64,000 nt of DNA from assembly GCA_951230915.1 (NCBI GenBank), contig OX579639.1:22258001-22322000 (forward strand), read 5' to 3'. This stretch comes from Antitrichia curtipendula (Eukaryota; Streptophyta; Bryopsida; Hypnales; Leucodontaceae). Every line of letters begins with the position of its first letter. Within the stretch, counting starts at the first letter, position 1. Below are positions 1-11,430 of this stretch, piece by piece. The notes under the pieces were generated by a model. That model did no database searches. It was given only the letters and a program-made list of their open reading frames with translations, and was not told the DNA's origin. The translations under genes were made by a program, and so were the position numbers.

Positions 1-840
1 GGGTGGCATTTTGACTAAGCAGTACACAATATTATAAATGAAATGTAAAATTTGCAAAATTTCAAGGTTTAGGATTCTTTCTATTAACACATGGAATATT
101 GTCAAATTAACAAAATCTACATTATGGATTAGAAAAGAATCAAATACAATTGAAGGGATGTGAGGGTGAATGTACGTTTGGACTTGCAAGGTATCTATTT
201 AGTTTGTAAAATATATGTCACATGTTTTCATGCAACTTTTTAAGTTTATTGAAGCCTTCACTAAATTTAATCCTCTATCTGAATATCTTATTTTGTACCT
301 CCAATGGTTGAATCAATTAACAATTTGAGTCTGTAGGGGACTAAATAAGTTAAGGAAATCCAAAAACATAAAAGATTTCAAGAAAATATATACATTGATA
401 TTTGGGACATGTGGACTTAAGATTAATAAACTCTTTGCATTTCTAAGATGTTAATAAAAATTCCAATTCAATTATAGAAAAATAATATTCCTAAAAAGTT
501 GTCTAAAACGAGAACATTGCAGTGATAAACTAACCTAATTGTTAGTAATACTCAAAGCAAAAACAAGATATTTTATATGTATATTAACACATTATAATAT
601 TATATTTTAGGCCTCAAATCTCAACACAAATATTTTCAAGGTTAGAAAAAGTACTGAAGTTAGGTCAATTTTTATGAGATACTAATTATATTTTATTTTT
701 CTATTTGAAATCATTTACATTTATTTTTTTAGAGGCTATCTATTCAAGACAATAAGGAAATATCTTTTTTGTCTCACAAGTCATTAGAATTATAAAAATA
801 GATTCTAATATATGAAAAAATATGATTTAAAAGAAACATT
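1..840. other. AT-rich intergenic DNA, nothing recognised
   Basis: I see no open frame of useful length, RNA gene or element boundary here. The composition is strongly AT-rich, like the other non-genic parts of the window. Confidence 0.5.
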
Positions 841-1010
841 ACATTTCATGCTCATTAAATTACTTTGAAGAACTTTTGTAAGACTTTAAGGAAATATTTC
901 ATTTCATACTAATCAAATTATTTTGAGAAACTTTTATAAGATTTAAACAATTAATGCATTTCATACTAATTAGATTACTTTGAGGAACTTTTATAAGTTT
1001 TAAAAATTAA
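841..1010. repeat. Three degenerate tandem repeats of about 55-58 bp
   Basis: Three consecutive units each read roughly ATTTCAT-ACTAAT-AAATTA-TTTTGAG-AACTTTTATAAG-TTTAA. They start near 843, 901 and 959. The units have diverged by substitutions and small indels, so this is an old local amplification. No coding function is visible. Confidence 0.7.
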
Positions 1011-3017
1011 GACTAAGGTAGAATGAAAGTCTCAAAGATAATAGAAAAATAAAATTTTGTTGCATGATGATTTAGTACATGTGAAATAAAAAAATTAAAT
1101 GTCAAATCAAAAAAATTATGTATATGTTATAACCATTTTTAAAGACGTTTTTTCAATAATATTTGAAATATTTGAATTTTTTATAGAATAGTGGAAAAAT
1201 ATACTAAAATAATTCTAAATTTGGCTGTTGGTCAATGGACAAGGAATAAAGGTCAATATTTATCTTCAGGGATTTTGAAAATCTTCAACTTGAAGTAAAT
1301 ACATTCTTGATAATTTTCATTTCATAAATTGGATTTAATTTTAAAAGAAGCCATTTCCATGGTTGAAATTTATATCACAAATAAGGAGCTAAAAATTGTC
1401 AAATTACATTAAAAAGAAATCTTTTGTAATACTTGGATTAAACACTTTTAAAAAAAAAGAGAAATATCACTTAAAAGTGGAAATTTCTAATTCTATTTGT
1501 TGCAAACAAATTTAAAGAACTCTACAAAAAATTTAAAAATTACAATCCTTCATCCATTATTTGCAATGTTTGAAGGTTAGACATAACTAAGTATAATAAA
1601 TACGAGCAAGCTTTATGTCATATAGAGTCTTAACTTTTAAAATCTAAAAGAGAGCCTCCTCACTCATTACATGTTATTCAGCCCCTACGGAGGGCTACGA
1701 GTTTCCCAGGGAACCCAGACTTTGAAACTGTTTGGAACTGCGCCGCAATAGTTGTGTGACGTGGCCAAGCGACTGCCACGTCATACAACAAAATTTCAAA
1801 AAAAAAAAAAAAATTGTTCATCTTGTTTTTCCATTTTAAGATTTCTTTTTCTTTTTCAAAAAAAATAAATTCTGACAGCGGCTGTTCTTTTGCTGCTGGG
1901 GAAACAACGTCAGAAACAAGCCCAAAACGGCCCTCTAGACCCCCAAAAAATCATCTAAATGTTAAAAATCACCTCTAAGCTATCATTCTTCAGTATGATG
2001 TACAATTAACTGTTTAAACCCCCTTATTTCAAAATTTTGACCATCATATCTTCTTCAATACTTCCTAATTAGAAAACCTTCCATTACTTTAAAGAAATTT
2101 TTCTTACAAATTTTGAGATATTTACAATCAAAAGTTTAAGTTTTGAAAGCATTGATAGCAGTTTTTTTCCCATACAAATAATTTTGAATTGTTATTTTTT
2201 CCCCATAGTCTACATTTCAAATTCTTACATTAGAAAAGTTTGCCTTTTCTACCACATGCAATTATGAATAGTTGAAAACATGCAAGCTAATTTCTACAAG
2301 GATTGGAGCTATTTAGAAGATTATTTCAAATCTTTTTAATCAATTGAAGAACACTTGGAAAATAAAAGTTTCACTTGACCATTTTTATAAACCATTCAAT
2401 GCTCCAATCAATCAACATGTACCCACTTACACCACCTATGAAATATTTTTTTTAATCAATATAGGAACCTATTTAGTTTGTCAATGTTCCTAGTCAAACC
2501 TTAAGAAGCATTCCTTGAAATGTTTGAGTTTGGAAAATCACCCCAAGGCAAAGTTTTTATCAAAATCAAGAATAATTGTCCAAGTCAATAGCTTTTTTGG
2601 CTATAAAAAGATAGCTAGACAAACTACATGAATTAAGGAAACCTATTCAAGAAGGACAAGTGACCAAAATATTTCTTAAAGTAACCCAGTTTTTTAATGT
2701 ATCTTAATTCACATGTCACATTCATTATTTGGTGAACCTCAATTAAACAAAAGTCTTAATTCATGCAAGTCTCAATAGAAGTAAACGTGAAAATTAAATT
2801 TGTATTTGAGCCACTTTTTCTGCAAGGTGGCTCAAAATCTCCATTTAGAAAGAAGAGCAGTGCATGTAATTAGATTGCATGCTTCCATACTTCATTGTCA
2901 TTGCAATAAAACTCAAATCAAGTATGAATTCATATGCATTCTAGAATAATAAGTATAGTATTTTAATTGACACCACATAAGTAGAGGTTTAGATAACTTT
3001 GCAGTTACCTCTAAATT
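1011..3017. other. Gene-free AT-rich stretch with a small GC-richer island at about 1675-1960
   Basis: Most of this is AT-rich with no supported gene. An island near 1675-1960 is GC-richer. It holds an imperfect inverted repeat (arms 1751-1765 and 1775-1789, one mismatch, 9-bp loop) whose arms contain a TGACGTGGC core, the kind of site bound by plant bZIP factors. A poly(A) tract follows at about 1797. The island may be the end of an unidentified repeat or a fossil promoter; no gene is attached to it. Confidence 0.45.
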
Positions 3018-3227
3018 TAAGGTGGGTACATCTTAAATCACACCTTGCTAAAAGCACCATCATCATTCTACGTACATCTCCAAAATCAATATGTACATAT
3101 GTGGAAGAAACAATTCCAGAAGCTCTACCAAAAAAACTATGACTCTGCATAACTTTTGCATACGATATCCAAACGTTGTGTTCTTTGGTGCATTAGAAAC
3201 TCTTTTTATTTGCCAATAAGAAAGTAT
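3018..3227 (-). mobile_element. Partial MITE with TAAGGTGGGTAC terminus (family F)
   Basis: The left end TAAGGTGGGTAC matches the termini of the copies at 19502-19833 and 30565-30790. The interior holds the reverse complement of their shared core (TACATCTCCAAAATCA, CAAACGTTGTGTTCTTTGGTGC). The opposite terminus is missing where the next element begins at about 3228. Confidence 0.65.
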
Positions 3228-3447
3228 GATAACCTTTGAGCAACGTAGCGGACGTTTTTGGTCCGATGGATGACATAGAATTCTTCTACATAAGACAAAA
3301 GTGCAAATGCTCATCTTTGAAATTTTGTGTGAAAAAAAAGGTCTTGCATAGTAGTTTGACCTCCAATAAATACTATTGGATTTTTTTAAGCAAATGATTC
3401 CCAAAAGGATGATTTCCACAATGACCAACCTGGCCTTCAAGGGTTAA
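3228..3447 (+). mobile_element. ~220-bp MITE of the TTAA-flanked family C, copy 1
   Basis: It begins TGATAACCTTTGAG and ends CTTCAAGGGTTAA, so the ends are inverted repeats joined to a TTAA-type target. The interior (ATTTTGTGTGAAAAA, AGTTTGACCTCCAAT, central TTAAGCAAATGATTC) matches the copies at 16545, 34917, 39696 and 59797. It has no coding capacity. Its central TTAA is the position at which the family B element is inserted in the copy at 34917-36116, so this copy serves as an empty site. Confidence 0.75.
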
Positions 3448-3576
3448 CCCATAAATGAATGACAAAGAATCTTTCCATGCATGATTGAAGTGCAACTATT
3501 TATCCTACAAATTTTGTGTAAAAAGGGAAGGTATTCTATAGTAGTTTGACTTCCAATGAGTGCTTTTTCATTTTTT
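3448..3576 (+). mobile_element. Left half of a second family C MITE
   Basis: Starting from the shared TTAACCC, the interior again follows the family C order (GATTGAAGTGCAACT, ATTTTGTGTAAAAAGGG, AGTTTGACTTCCAATGAG). It stops at the central TTAA, where an inverted family C copy begins. Only half an element is present on this side. Confidence 0.65.
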
Positions 3577-3795
3577 TTAACCCTTATAGGACGGATTGGT
3601 GACCGTGGAAATCATCCTTTTGGTTATTGTGTGAATCATTCACTTAAAAAATTGCAAAAGTACTCATTTGAACTCAAACTATTATAGATGACCTCTCCTT
3701 TTTACAATAAAATTTTGAGGATGAATAGTTGCATTTTGTCCTACTAGAAAAATTCTTTGCCATCCATCGAACACCAAATGTCCTCCTTGACATTT
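3577..3795 (-). mobile_element. Family C MITE, inverted copy
   Basis: It begins TTAACCCTTATAGGACGG and runs as the reverse complement of copy 1 (GTGTGAATCATTCAC, AAAAGTACTCATTTG, GATGAATAGTTGCA). It starts at the central TTAA of the preceding half copy. Its far end is unclear where it meets a family D element at about 3790-3800. Confidence 0.65.
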
Positions 3796-4482
3796 ATCTC
3801 CAAAGTACCCAAGGCTTTCTTGAGCTTTTAGGAATTTGCTCTAAATTGAACAAAAAGTCAACATTTTAATAAGTCATATGAATTTTTTTTTAATTGTAAC
3901 TATACAAATTCAAACCAAGACATTTTAAGATCACATAAGAAAAGAAAACACATCTTAAGATCACATAGGAAAAGAAAACACAACAATTTTACTCATGGAT
4001 TAAAAGATTATAATGTTTGATCATGAGGGTGTTAAACCTGCCAAACTAATTTGAAGTCTTTCAACCCTCTTTTCACATGTCAAATCTAATAATTTGATCA
4101 CCAAAAGAATATGAGGATAAGGGCCTAACATGCATAACCCCAATCACTTTATGGCTTCTCAAAATCTACTCTACAATTTTTTTAAATGAATTTCTATTGT
4201 GATTTTTTCTCCAAGATCTTAGTGTATTTTAGGCTCATTTCCAAGAGCCCTCAACCCTACAAAAAAGTCAAGATTGCAATGGACACCCTTGCACAAAATC
4301 TTGAATAGAAAAATCATAATCATTCATTTTGATAATCGGATGTTTAATGCTAAAACTAAATTTCAAAATTTTTTGTCTAAAATATAATCTACTAAAAATA
4401 GCAACTAGGTTAGGTTTTATTTAACTTCAAAGTATTGTCGACACCAAAATTTGGTGCCTCGGACATTACATTTAGGGGTTAA
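3796..4482 (+). mobile_element. Family D TTAA element, 5'-truncated or fused
   Basis: The segment matches 51716-52321 and 60022-61687 over several hundred bases (TGAACAAAAAGTCAACATTTT, GCATAACCCCAATCA, TTCTCAAAATCTACTC). It ends with ACACCAAAATTTGGTGCCTC, then TTTAGGGGTTAAC at 4471-4483. The left boundary is obscured by the family C copy. The right end lies only about 40 bp before the GC-rich leader of the next gene. Confidence 0.65.
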
Positions 4483-4500
4483 CAGATTGGATTTTTTTTT

Positions 4501-5242
4501 TTAATTCAATGACAAGGCGATTAGATGCCGCACACTCAACCAAACGCCATTCTCGCAAGCATCTCTAAACACTCGAATTCGTTCAAGCATTTCTACACCC
4601 GCGCAGCAATTCCACCGAGCTTCAGATTTCCACGCGCTTCCAGCTCCGCCATCCGCACAGTCGCCCCGTGCAGGCACGAGTTGGGGATCTTTTGTCACGA
4701 GGTATGATTTCGATGCTCTTGTTTCCAGTTGAGAATCACTGGCTTGCTGTGAAGGCACTCGGTTCGAATTTCACTTTGATGGCGTAGAGAATTGCTCCTT
4801 GTAATCACCCTGTGATTCAGTGATAAGGATTTGATTTGAGCGCGCACAGAGTGGGGAATTTGTGGGGGGATTGGGAAGTTCGGAGGAATTTTTGGAAATT
4901 GTCGAATAAATCTGAGACGTCTGTGTGTATTGTGGGGATTTGATTGCGTTCCACATAGTTTTTAGGGTTTAGCTTTAGGTGTGTTTACGTTGTACCATCG
5001 GTGGAGTGTTCCATAATTTGTGGATCGGAGGTGTACTGATTTACTGTGGTCATGTGCTTGGATTTTGACTGTAGAAGTATTTTCGGACAGAGGGATTTTC
5101 AGCGGAATTTTTTAGGGGTTTTAATGGAGACGCGATTGCAAGGAGCTGGATTGTGAATTCTATATGAGGTTGAAGCTTGCTGCGGGGAGGAGATACTATT
5201 ATTCCAAGAGGGAGAAGGGAGAGTCATTCCGAACACTTGTTA
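4501..5242 (+). promoter_or_regulatory. Putative 5' leader of the oxidoreductase-like domain gene, with a possible leader intron and an overlapping uORF
   Basis: Composition changes sharply to GC-richer sequence at about 4520 and stays so into the coding region. A candidate donor, CACGAG/GTATGA at about 4700, and candidate acceptors near 5074 and 5090 would make a leader intron. An upstream ATG at 5164 opens a 44-codon frame ending at 5298. That frame overlaps the main ATG at 5243 in another register. The exon limits and the uORF's use are inferred. Confidence 0.4.
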
Positions 5243-5974
5243 ATGACACACTCGAACTTGCTGAGGGTATTTTCGTACTTAGGGTTGAGAGCCAGTAGAA
5301 AGAATCCCGGCACCAATTCGATTGCTGTTTTCCCTTCTCCGATCCCCGTCGTTTTTCCTCAATGCCGTATTCAGTTGGTGGGTATTCGGTCGACTCTGTG
5401 GCAGCCACATAATAACACGAAAGGGGATTCTCGCTATTCTCTGTTGGTTGTAGCGCGGCGAGGCGCTTGTCTTCCAATGGGGCAGGCCATTTCATTCGTC
5501 AGAGCGTATAGTGGCACGGATGAGAACGCGGGTAGTGGAAAATCGAAAGAGGGAGTTGATTCTGCAAATCCATCTAACGATGTGAACGGAAGCGTGGAAA
5601 GCCAGGATGAGCAGGAAGCTAGTGCAGTTGAAGTCGCCAATATAGAGAGTATTCCGGAAGTTGTGGTGTCGCCAGAGGAAGTACTGACTAGCGAATTGGA
5701 TAAGAAATTGGAAACGGATTTGGTCTCAGAAGACAGAAAAGCCAGCCAACCAGCGGAGACTGAAGTTGTGAAGAAAGAGGTTGAGGAGAAAGAGGCTGAG
5801 AAAAAAGCTCAGACACTTTTGAACCTTGAGTTGGAGCTTGGGGAACCTCCCGAGAGGCCTCTTCCAGGTGATTGCTGTGGCCAAGGATGTGACGTTTGCG
5901 TGTGGGACACTTACAATGACGAATTGAGGGATTACCTTGCTCTCAAAAAAGCTCTGCTTGCGAAATCCAAGTAG
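5243..5974 (+). CDS. Oxidoreductase-like domain protein (CC-x3-C-x2-C), probably organelle-targeted
   Basis: The frame encodes 243 residues from ATG 5243; upstream in-frame codons offer only a TTG. The N-terminus is basic, Ser/Leu-rich and lacks acidic residues, like a mitochondrial or plastid presequence. The middle (about 85-195) is acidic, low-complexity and Glu/Lys-rich with likely coiled coil. The conserved part is the last ~45 residues: EPPERPLPGDCC, with C211, C212, C216 and C219, then VWDTYNDELRDY. This fits the short 'oxidoreductase-like' domain found at the ends of eukaryotic mitochondrial and cytochrome-reductase-related proteins. The four cysteines could bind metal or form disulfides; no catalytic activity is established for the stand-alone plant form. 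It is a single coding exon with no frame damage. Confidence 0.8.
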   Translation: MTHSNLLRVFSYLGLRASRKNPGTNSIAVFPSPIPVVFPQCRIQLVGIRSTLWQPHNNTKGDSRYSLLVVARRGACLPMGQAISFVRAYSGTDENAGSGKSKEGVDSANPSNDVNGSVESQDEQEASAVEVANIESIPEVVVSPEEVLTSELDKKLETDLVSEDRKASQPAETEVVKKEVEEKEAEKKAQTLLNLELELGEPPERPLPGDCCGQGCDVCVWDTYNDELRDYLALKKALLAKSK

Positions 5975-7689
5975 TTGGCTGGTGTGGGGTATCCATTTCT
6001 CTTCTACAGCAGTCGTGCTGGGACTTGACTGCCCAGTCTTTATTCAAGGCGAGATTATTCTGAGGACGCACGAATGGCCCACGAGCAGCAGCTCGAATTA
6101 ATCTTTTCAACGCAGAACATTGGCAGTCTTGTTCGGAGCGCAGTTCGGAGGGCGGCCGGAAGTTGAAGAAATCGGTATATTTCGTTACCCTGCCCTATCT
6201 GTGCATTTGCTGCAATTCCTTGGTTGTTTTACGTGGTGCTGAAGACATAGCTTCAGTTTCACTGCATCCTTGTGATAGTGAAAGACCCTAAATTTGACTA
6301 CAGCTCTTCGATTGACTATCATTCTACCGTGTATTGATATATTTTTGCAGCTATCAAGTCTGGTGCCGGCTTGCCACACTGATTTTCTTCCCAGAAGGCT
6401 TTTCTGGTTGCAAATTGACAAGCTCAGTTCACCGATTAGCTTCCTCTGTGCGCCGATCGAGTGGCTTGCTGCAAGGATTTACATGTAATGCTTCAGAGAA
6501 ATTATCACACTGCTATAATTCTACTGAAATTAGCTGACATTTTAATGTCGAATTCTCAAGTATTGACCATACAACGTTTTATATATTTTCACTTAACTCA
6601 CTCTCGTCTTCCCTATCATTCCTTCCTCATTGTCTATGCTACAAGAATTGGTTATCTCCACCAACGCCCTACTTCTGCGTATTAGTGATATGGTCTAACC
6701 CTATCCCTAAGTCATTTAGAATACACAGTTTGTAAAAATGAGAATCTTAGTATGCTCAGAAATAATCACTCCAACTTGGAGGTTTTTCCATGCTTGGGTC
6801 TTTACTATGGTTCTATGGGGCAGATGACATTCTTTCTAAGATTTTTGGTTGACAACTTTTTATTTCTAGAACAGTTGTGGGAATGGGTGTGGAGTGTGAA
6901 TCCTCTCAGACTGCTCATGATCAAGTTTGTTTTCAGAGGTTATTGTCACCAGCACATGATTAATGTGCTACCAAGGATTGACAACTCCAACTGGAATTTA
7001 CAGAGCTGGACTTGAGCATCTAAGAGACACCCAGGACATTACACCTCTGGCTTGTCGAGGTAATCATATCTATTTCCTGGTTTCTATCTTAAGCAGTAGC
7101 TTCACATTTGATTATTGAGTCACAGGCGAAGATTCTAGAGAGCATTCTGAACAGGGCTTGTCTGTGATTTTTTCACTGGATGGCTGTGCAGCTATGATAC
7201 GAGTGCAGCCTAGGTTGTTTGGTTTGGATGTTTGAATTGATGGAAGTCACGGTGTTCTTTTTGGAATCTCTTTTACTTGCTGGAATCGACGTCTGAGGAA
7301 TACAAGTAGGGCTAAATTAAATGTTTATAGTATTTGTGGCCTCTCTAAATGCATAAACCTCTCTTAATGTATGTATAGTCTTGGCCCCAGAAATAGTACA
7401 GATTCTACCTGTACTATTTCTATTCTAGTGCTTTTATTTCTAGTGCTTTTCCTTCACCCTTGCAGTGCAGGGGAAACAACCAGCATGTTCCTATCGGATG
7501 GCAGTGCCAACAGACAAGACAAATGCGTTAGGCTTTGTTGGTACACAGGTTTAATGCTATGTGTAGATTCTATTGTTTTTGCTTCAAGAATGAGAATACA
7601 ATTGACTGTTTCAATCAAATCCAAGTTCATGTTTGGAACATTTGCGTTCCATGAGTTTCAGTGCAAACAAATAGAAGTTATAATCAGGG
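5975..7689 (+). other. Moderately GC-rich flank downstream of the oxidoreductase-like gene, probably 3' UTR and old sequence
   Basis: Composition falls gradually towards the AT-rich background. Only short frames without recognisable domains are present. The first few hundred bases are likely 3' UTR. I see no second gene that I can support. Confidence 0.35.
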
Positions 7690-8410
7690 TTATTTTTTTC
7701 ATTTTTAATGAAGTGCCAAAGTGGCAACATTGAATGTTATAGTGGTGCTCCAAATTTCAACATTCATCCACATATTGGATAGAAAATATCATATTAGCAC
7801 ATCATCAAGAAAATGAGCCTACTTTTTTCAATATCCTTGCAGTACTGCATCTATACGAGTGGAGAGGCTTAATAGTAGAGTACCTAATTAATATTCTTGC
7901 AGTACTGCAATTTAGCAATATTTAGTGTATACAAATGTTGTACTGCACTTAATTAGAAAACTTAAGCGCAGTATTACATGCAGTACTGCAAAAGTATTAA
8001 GAAAGGAGTGTTTGTTGACATTTTGCAATTGAAAAATATGTAAATAGTAAGTATTGTATTTTTAAGAAACAAAGTATTAATACAATATAAACGCAATATT
8101 AGAATTTTTTTTAAAAATGTTATTGTCTTTGTATAAGCGCAATATTACATGTAGTACTGCAAGAATATTAGCTAGTATAGCCCCTTCTGCAATACTGCAT
8201 CTGTATGAGTGGAGTCAGGGGGCACTTTCCTGATGATATCACATATCCATAATTCAGTTGTCATCTATAATCTAGCAATTTCATCTTAGATTTTCTTTAA
8301 TTTGAAGTTTTCTGACGATTTTCCACCTTTTTAGGATCATTTTTTCCTATAGGCGTGGTGCCAGGCCATAAAATTTGGTGCAATTTTTTGCACCAAATCG
8401 CCAGAAAAAA
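7690..8410 (-). mobile_element. Degenerate repeat of family I, interrupted by a GCAGTACTGC palindrome cluster
   Basis: The left part (about 7690-7790, ATGTTATAGTGGTG, CATATTGGATAGAAAA) and the right part (about 8345-8410, CCTATAGG, AATTTGGTGCAA) are reverse complements of segments kept together at 61990-62270. The left part also matches 13190-13315. Between them, 7838-8217 carries the palindrome GCAGTACTGC or one-base variants near 7838, 7903, 7979, 8152 and 8189. That insert is bracketed by about 28-bp direct repeats (GCA-TACTGCATCT-TA-GAGTGGAG at 7843 and 8192). Confidence 0.5.
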
Positions 8411-8758
8411 CAAATTGGTTGTAATATATGCCATCTTCTGTAGTCCCATGTTTTCAAATACAGGGGTATAAAGGCCTGTGAATTATTTTTTTGAGGTTCA
8501 AGGCAGGGTAATGTAGCTGCATTTGATAAGCCTTTCATGTCCGTTACTCTCAGAGCGATGGAAACGAATTCAAGGGTGTCCTGACAAATGTGTGTGGACC
8601 TTGACATTTGAATTATAGCTTTAGAGTATGCTGCAAATTTTCAAACAGACTTGCACGACTTGGTTGTCATTTATAGTCACAGCAAATGTAACTTCACCTA
8701 ATTTTGACCTCTTTCTAAAACATCCCTACAGATTCTTGCTTGAATTGTACTTTCACTA
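8411..8758. other. Unassigned AT-rich spacer
   Basis: A short open frame on the minus strand (8347-8607) has no recognisable domain and overlaps repeat DNA. I do not call it a gene. Confidence 0.4.
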
Positions 8759-9071
8759 CAGTAGAACTTCTATAAAGTGAACTTCTATAAGTCAATAACC
8801 TCTCTGAAGTGATATTATTTCTTCAATCCCAGCTTGGGTGCATTGAAGATGTACAAAAGAAGTAAAAAAAGAAAAGCAACTTTTATTAAATTTGGAATCG
8901 AGATGTCACTCTAGTGAATGTGACTTTAGTTGAAGAGCACCACAAAATTGGAACGTACTAAAAAAAAGTCTTCAAATGCCATTAATGTTGCACTCCCTAT
9001 CTAAAGCAATAACCTCTTTAATGTAATATTCTCCTCCGGTCAAGGGCTATTACCTTATCGAAGTTCCATTG
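8759..9071. mobile_element. 313-bp Tc1/mariner (pogo/Emigrant-like) MITE with TA target duplication
   Basis: The left end CAGTAGAACTTCTATAAAG and the right end CTTATCGAAGTTCCATTG are inverted repeats. TA flanks both sides (8757-8758 and 9072-9073). The terminal CAGTA-AAC-TCTATAAA motif is the classic plant pogo-like signature. Inside each end lies a related direct repeat (CAATAACCTCT, near 8796 and 9007). There is no transposase, so the element is non-autonomous. Confidence 0.8.
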
Positions 9072-10470
9072 TACTCATGAGAGTCCATGGTTTGTTTTAG
9101 AAACACCTATTTTCAGCACTTTTGAATATTCATAGTTTATTCATATAGTGTTAAAAAAATGCATTTTAAGAGAATCTAAAATCTCCTATTGACTACCAAC
9201 AAGATCCCACAAAAGTTTTTCAATACAATAATGAAATCCATGCTGAATTGCTTATTTGATCAATTTTAGGTATAATTTTATTTCAATTCACCTGTTTAAG
9301 GATATTTTGAAGATCTAATTCAAAGAGATTATATGATTCCATGTTGGCAAGTCCAAAGAGACACAAATTTTCAACCTCTACTAATTCAAAATAGTGTGAC
9401 TTTGGAAAAATAATGTTCCACACTCAATTTGGACAAATTAGTGTAGTTGTTGTTGTGTTATAGAATTAACAATTTTTAAACTTTAAAATAGCATGTTATC
9501 ATTATATCTCAACATTTTATAAAGTATGGTATATAATTTTATAAAATCCAGAAACTGAAATGGTAAGTTATTACACAAAATTTTATAATAACACACATTT
9601 AGTATTACAAACTTTTATATGTTATGTATTAGAATAGTCTAAAAGTTAAATATGTATTATTTGTTATATGATATAGTATCGTGTGTATTAAAAATCTTCT
9701 ATTTTCTAATTGTAACACATATAGAAATAATATATACAATTATTTTAATTTGATAGAATTTTCTCCTTTAAAATTAACAATTCTACACAATTATCAAGGG
9801 TGAAAGTAAAATCAAATAATGTTACATAATGCTATCAGTAATCTCTAAATTTGTATTTTGGAAAACTCTAACGGTTAATTTGATTAAAGGTTTTAGTTTT
9901 TAGTAACGATATTATTTTATGATAGTAAAAACATGTCATTACATTTTCAAATTTATATTTATCTAAAATATGAAAGTGCACCCATGAGGCAAAGAAACAA
10001 GCAATAACATTAGGGATAACTTTAATAAAGCCACAAAATTTCCAAAAAAAATTTACTCAAAAAATAAACTACACTTAATGATAAAATTAGGTTGCCTTAA
10101 CAGTTAGATTGCCAAATCTAAAAAAAGGTATCTCATATTGTACCACTCCTTGTCCATGTGGAGACGCACGGGGTAACTCTTTGAGTTTACTTTGATATTA
10201 GTGTTTCTTCATTTCTTTTTATTAAAAAAATGTTTACTACACTCAAATTATTGATGAAAATTACTGCAATAACAATAAGAATGTTTATTTAATGTAAAAT
10301 GTCAAAAAATTAGTAAGGGGCAACTGACCTAATTTCACTATTTAGTGTAAAGATTCATGCTTGCGGGAATCAAATTAAAATAGTAAGATAATTTGTGATC
10401 TCAATCAGCAGTTCAGCACTAAATATCCCAATAATTCAGTTGATTGCACAACTGAAGTTCATTGGAATTT
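9072..10470. other. AT-rich intergenic DNA, nothing recognised
   Basis: There are no supported frames, structural RNAs or clear element ends. A run of short AT-rich motifs fills the region. Confidence 0.5.
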
Positions 10471-10512
10471 GACGGAAGTTCAACGGAAGTTCAGCGGAAG
10501 TTCAACGGAAAT
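10471..10512 (+). repeat. 11-bp tandem repeat (CGGAAGTTCAR)
   Basis: About four near-identical units of CGGAAGTTCAA/G occur head to tail. The motif is local and does not recur elsewhere that I can see. Confidence 0.7.
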
Positions 10513-10798
10513 TGATGGAATGGACTGCAACGTTGGCCCGTTTGACCCACTTTTCTCACAAGTCCATAAAGGCTCGACGGAGCTTTTGACACCTCGAGTA
10601 GTTTAACTTTAAACACATGGGCCAACAGGAAAAGTGTTCCAAAAAGTCATTATTAAAGATTAATTGAGGAATCAGATTGCTTAGGCAGTGCTGTAACATT
10701 GTTTACCAAGGGGCCCTTTAGAAGGGGCCCCCCTTGCACTGAACCGAAAATTGTCTTACTGATGGCTCCTTAGCCAACTTAACTCATAAACTCATAAA

Positions 10799-11025
10799 CA
10801 GTGTTCAGAAAAACTGGGCGGTTAGTTCAAAGTTACTTGATGGAATTGGGAAAAAAAACGGTTGCATTTTGAAAACATTAGTAAAAAATTGGTGAGAAAA
10901 TCTATAAAATTTCTATTTTGAGTAACAAATAGAGAAAATAATTGGACACAGTACTTCAAAAATTGGTTCAATGTGAGAATTGAAGGAAATTAGCCAATAA
11001 AACTCAAAAGGTTTCCTAAACACTG
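10799..11025. mobile_element. 227-bp hAT-like MITE, copy 1
   Basis: The ends are CAGTGTTCAGAAA and TTTCCTAAACACTG. The flanking octamers CTCATAAA (10791-10798) and CTCACAAG (11026-11033) look like a decayed 8-bp target duplication. The interior (GTTCAAAGTTA-TGATGGAATTGGG, AAATCTATAAAATTTCTA) is shared with the copy at 29304-29524. The CAGTG terminus and 8-bp duplication fit the hAT superfamily. It is non-coding. Confidence 0.8.
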
Positions 11026-11430
11026 CTCACAAGTCCCTCCTAGATATCTAGCAAAGTATAATACCTTTCCAACATGGGGAGGAGCATGGGGAGAGGACCG
11101 GTACTTGGTTATATATTGTTATGTGTTTTAAAGGCCACAAAGCTGATTTGGATGATGGTGGTAAGTTTAAAAAGATGTGAACAATTGAAAATTAGGAAAT
11201 CAAACAATCAAAATTTGTCTTGGGGTCATGATTCTAGACGACTTCAAAAAGGGATGTTTATGAGTATATTTCAAATCCCAAATTTTACTAGGTTGTAGAA
11301 GGAAAATAAAAAAATATTATATGTGGGACTTGGAACTATATAGTGTGAAGGCCAAAGTCCCAAATAACTTCCAAGTTTTCTCATGTGTAATGTAATACAA
11401 CAAAAATGTGTCTAAAAATGAATCAAAGAG
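11026..11430. other. Spacer between hAT MITE and TTAA element
   Basis: A 74-codon frame at 11074-11298 lacks any recognisable motif and has no neighbouring exon. I consider it non-genic. Confidence 0.45.
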
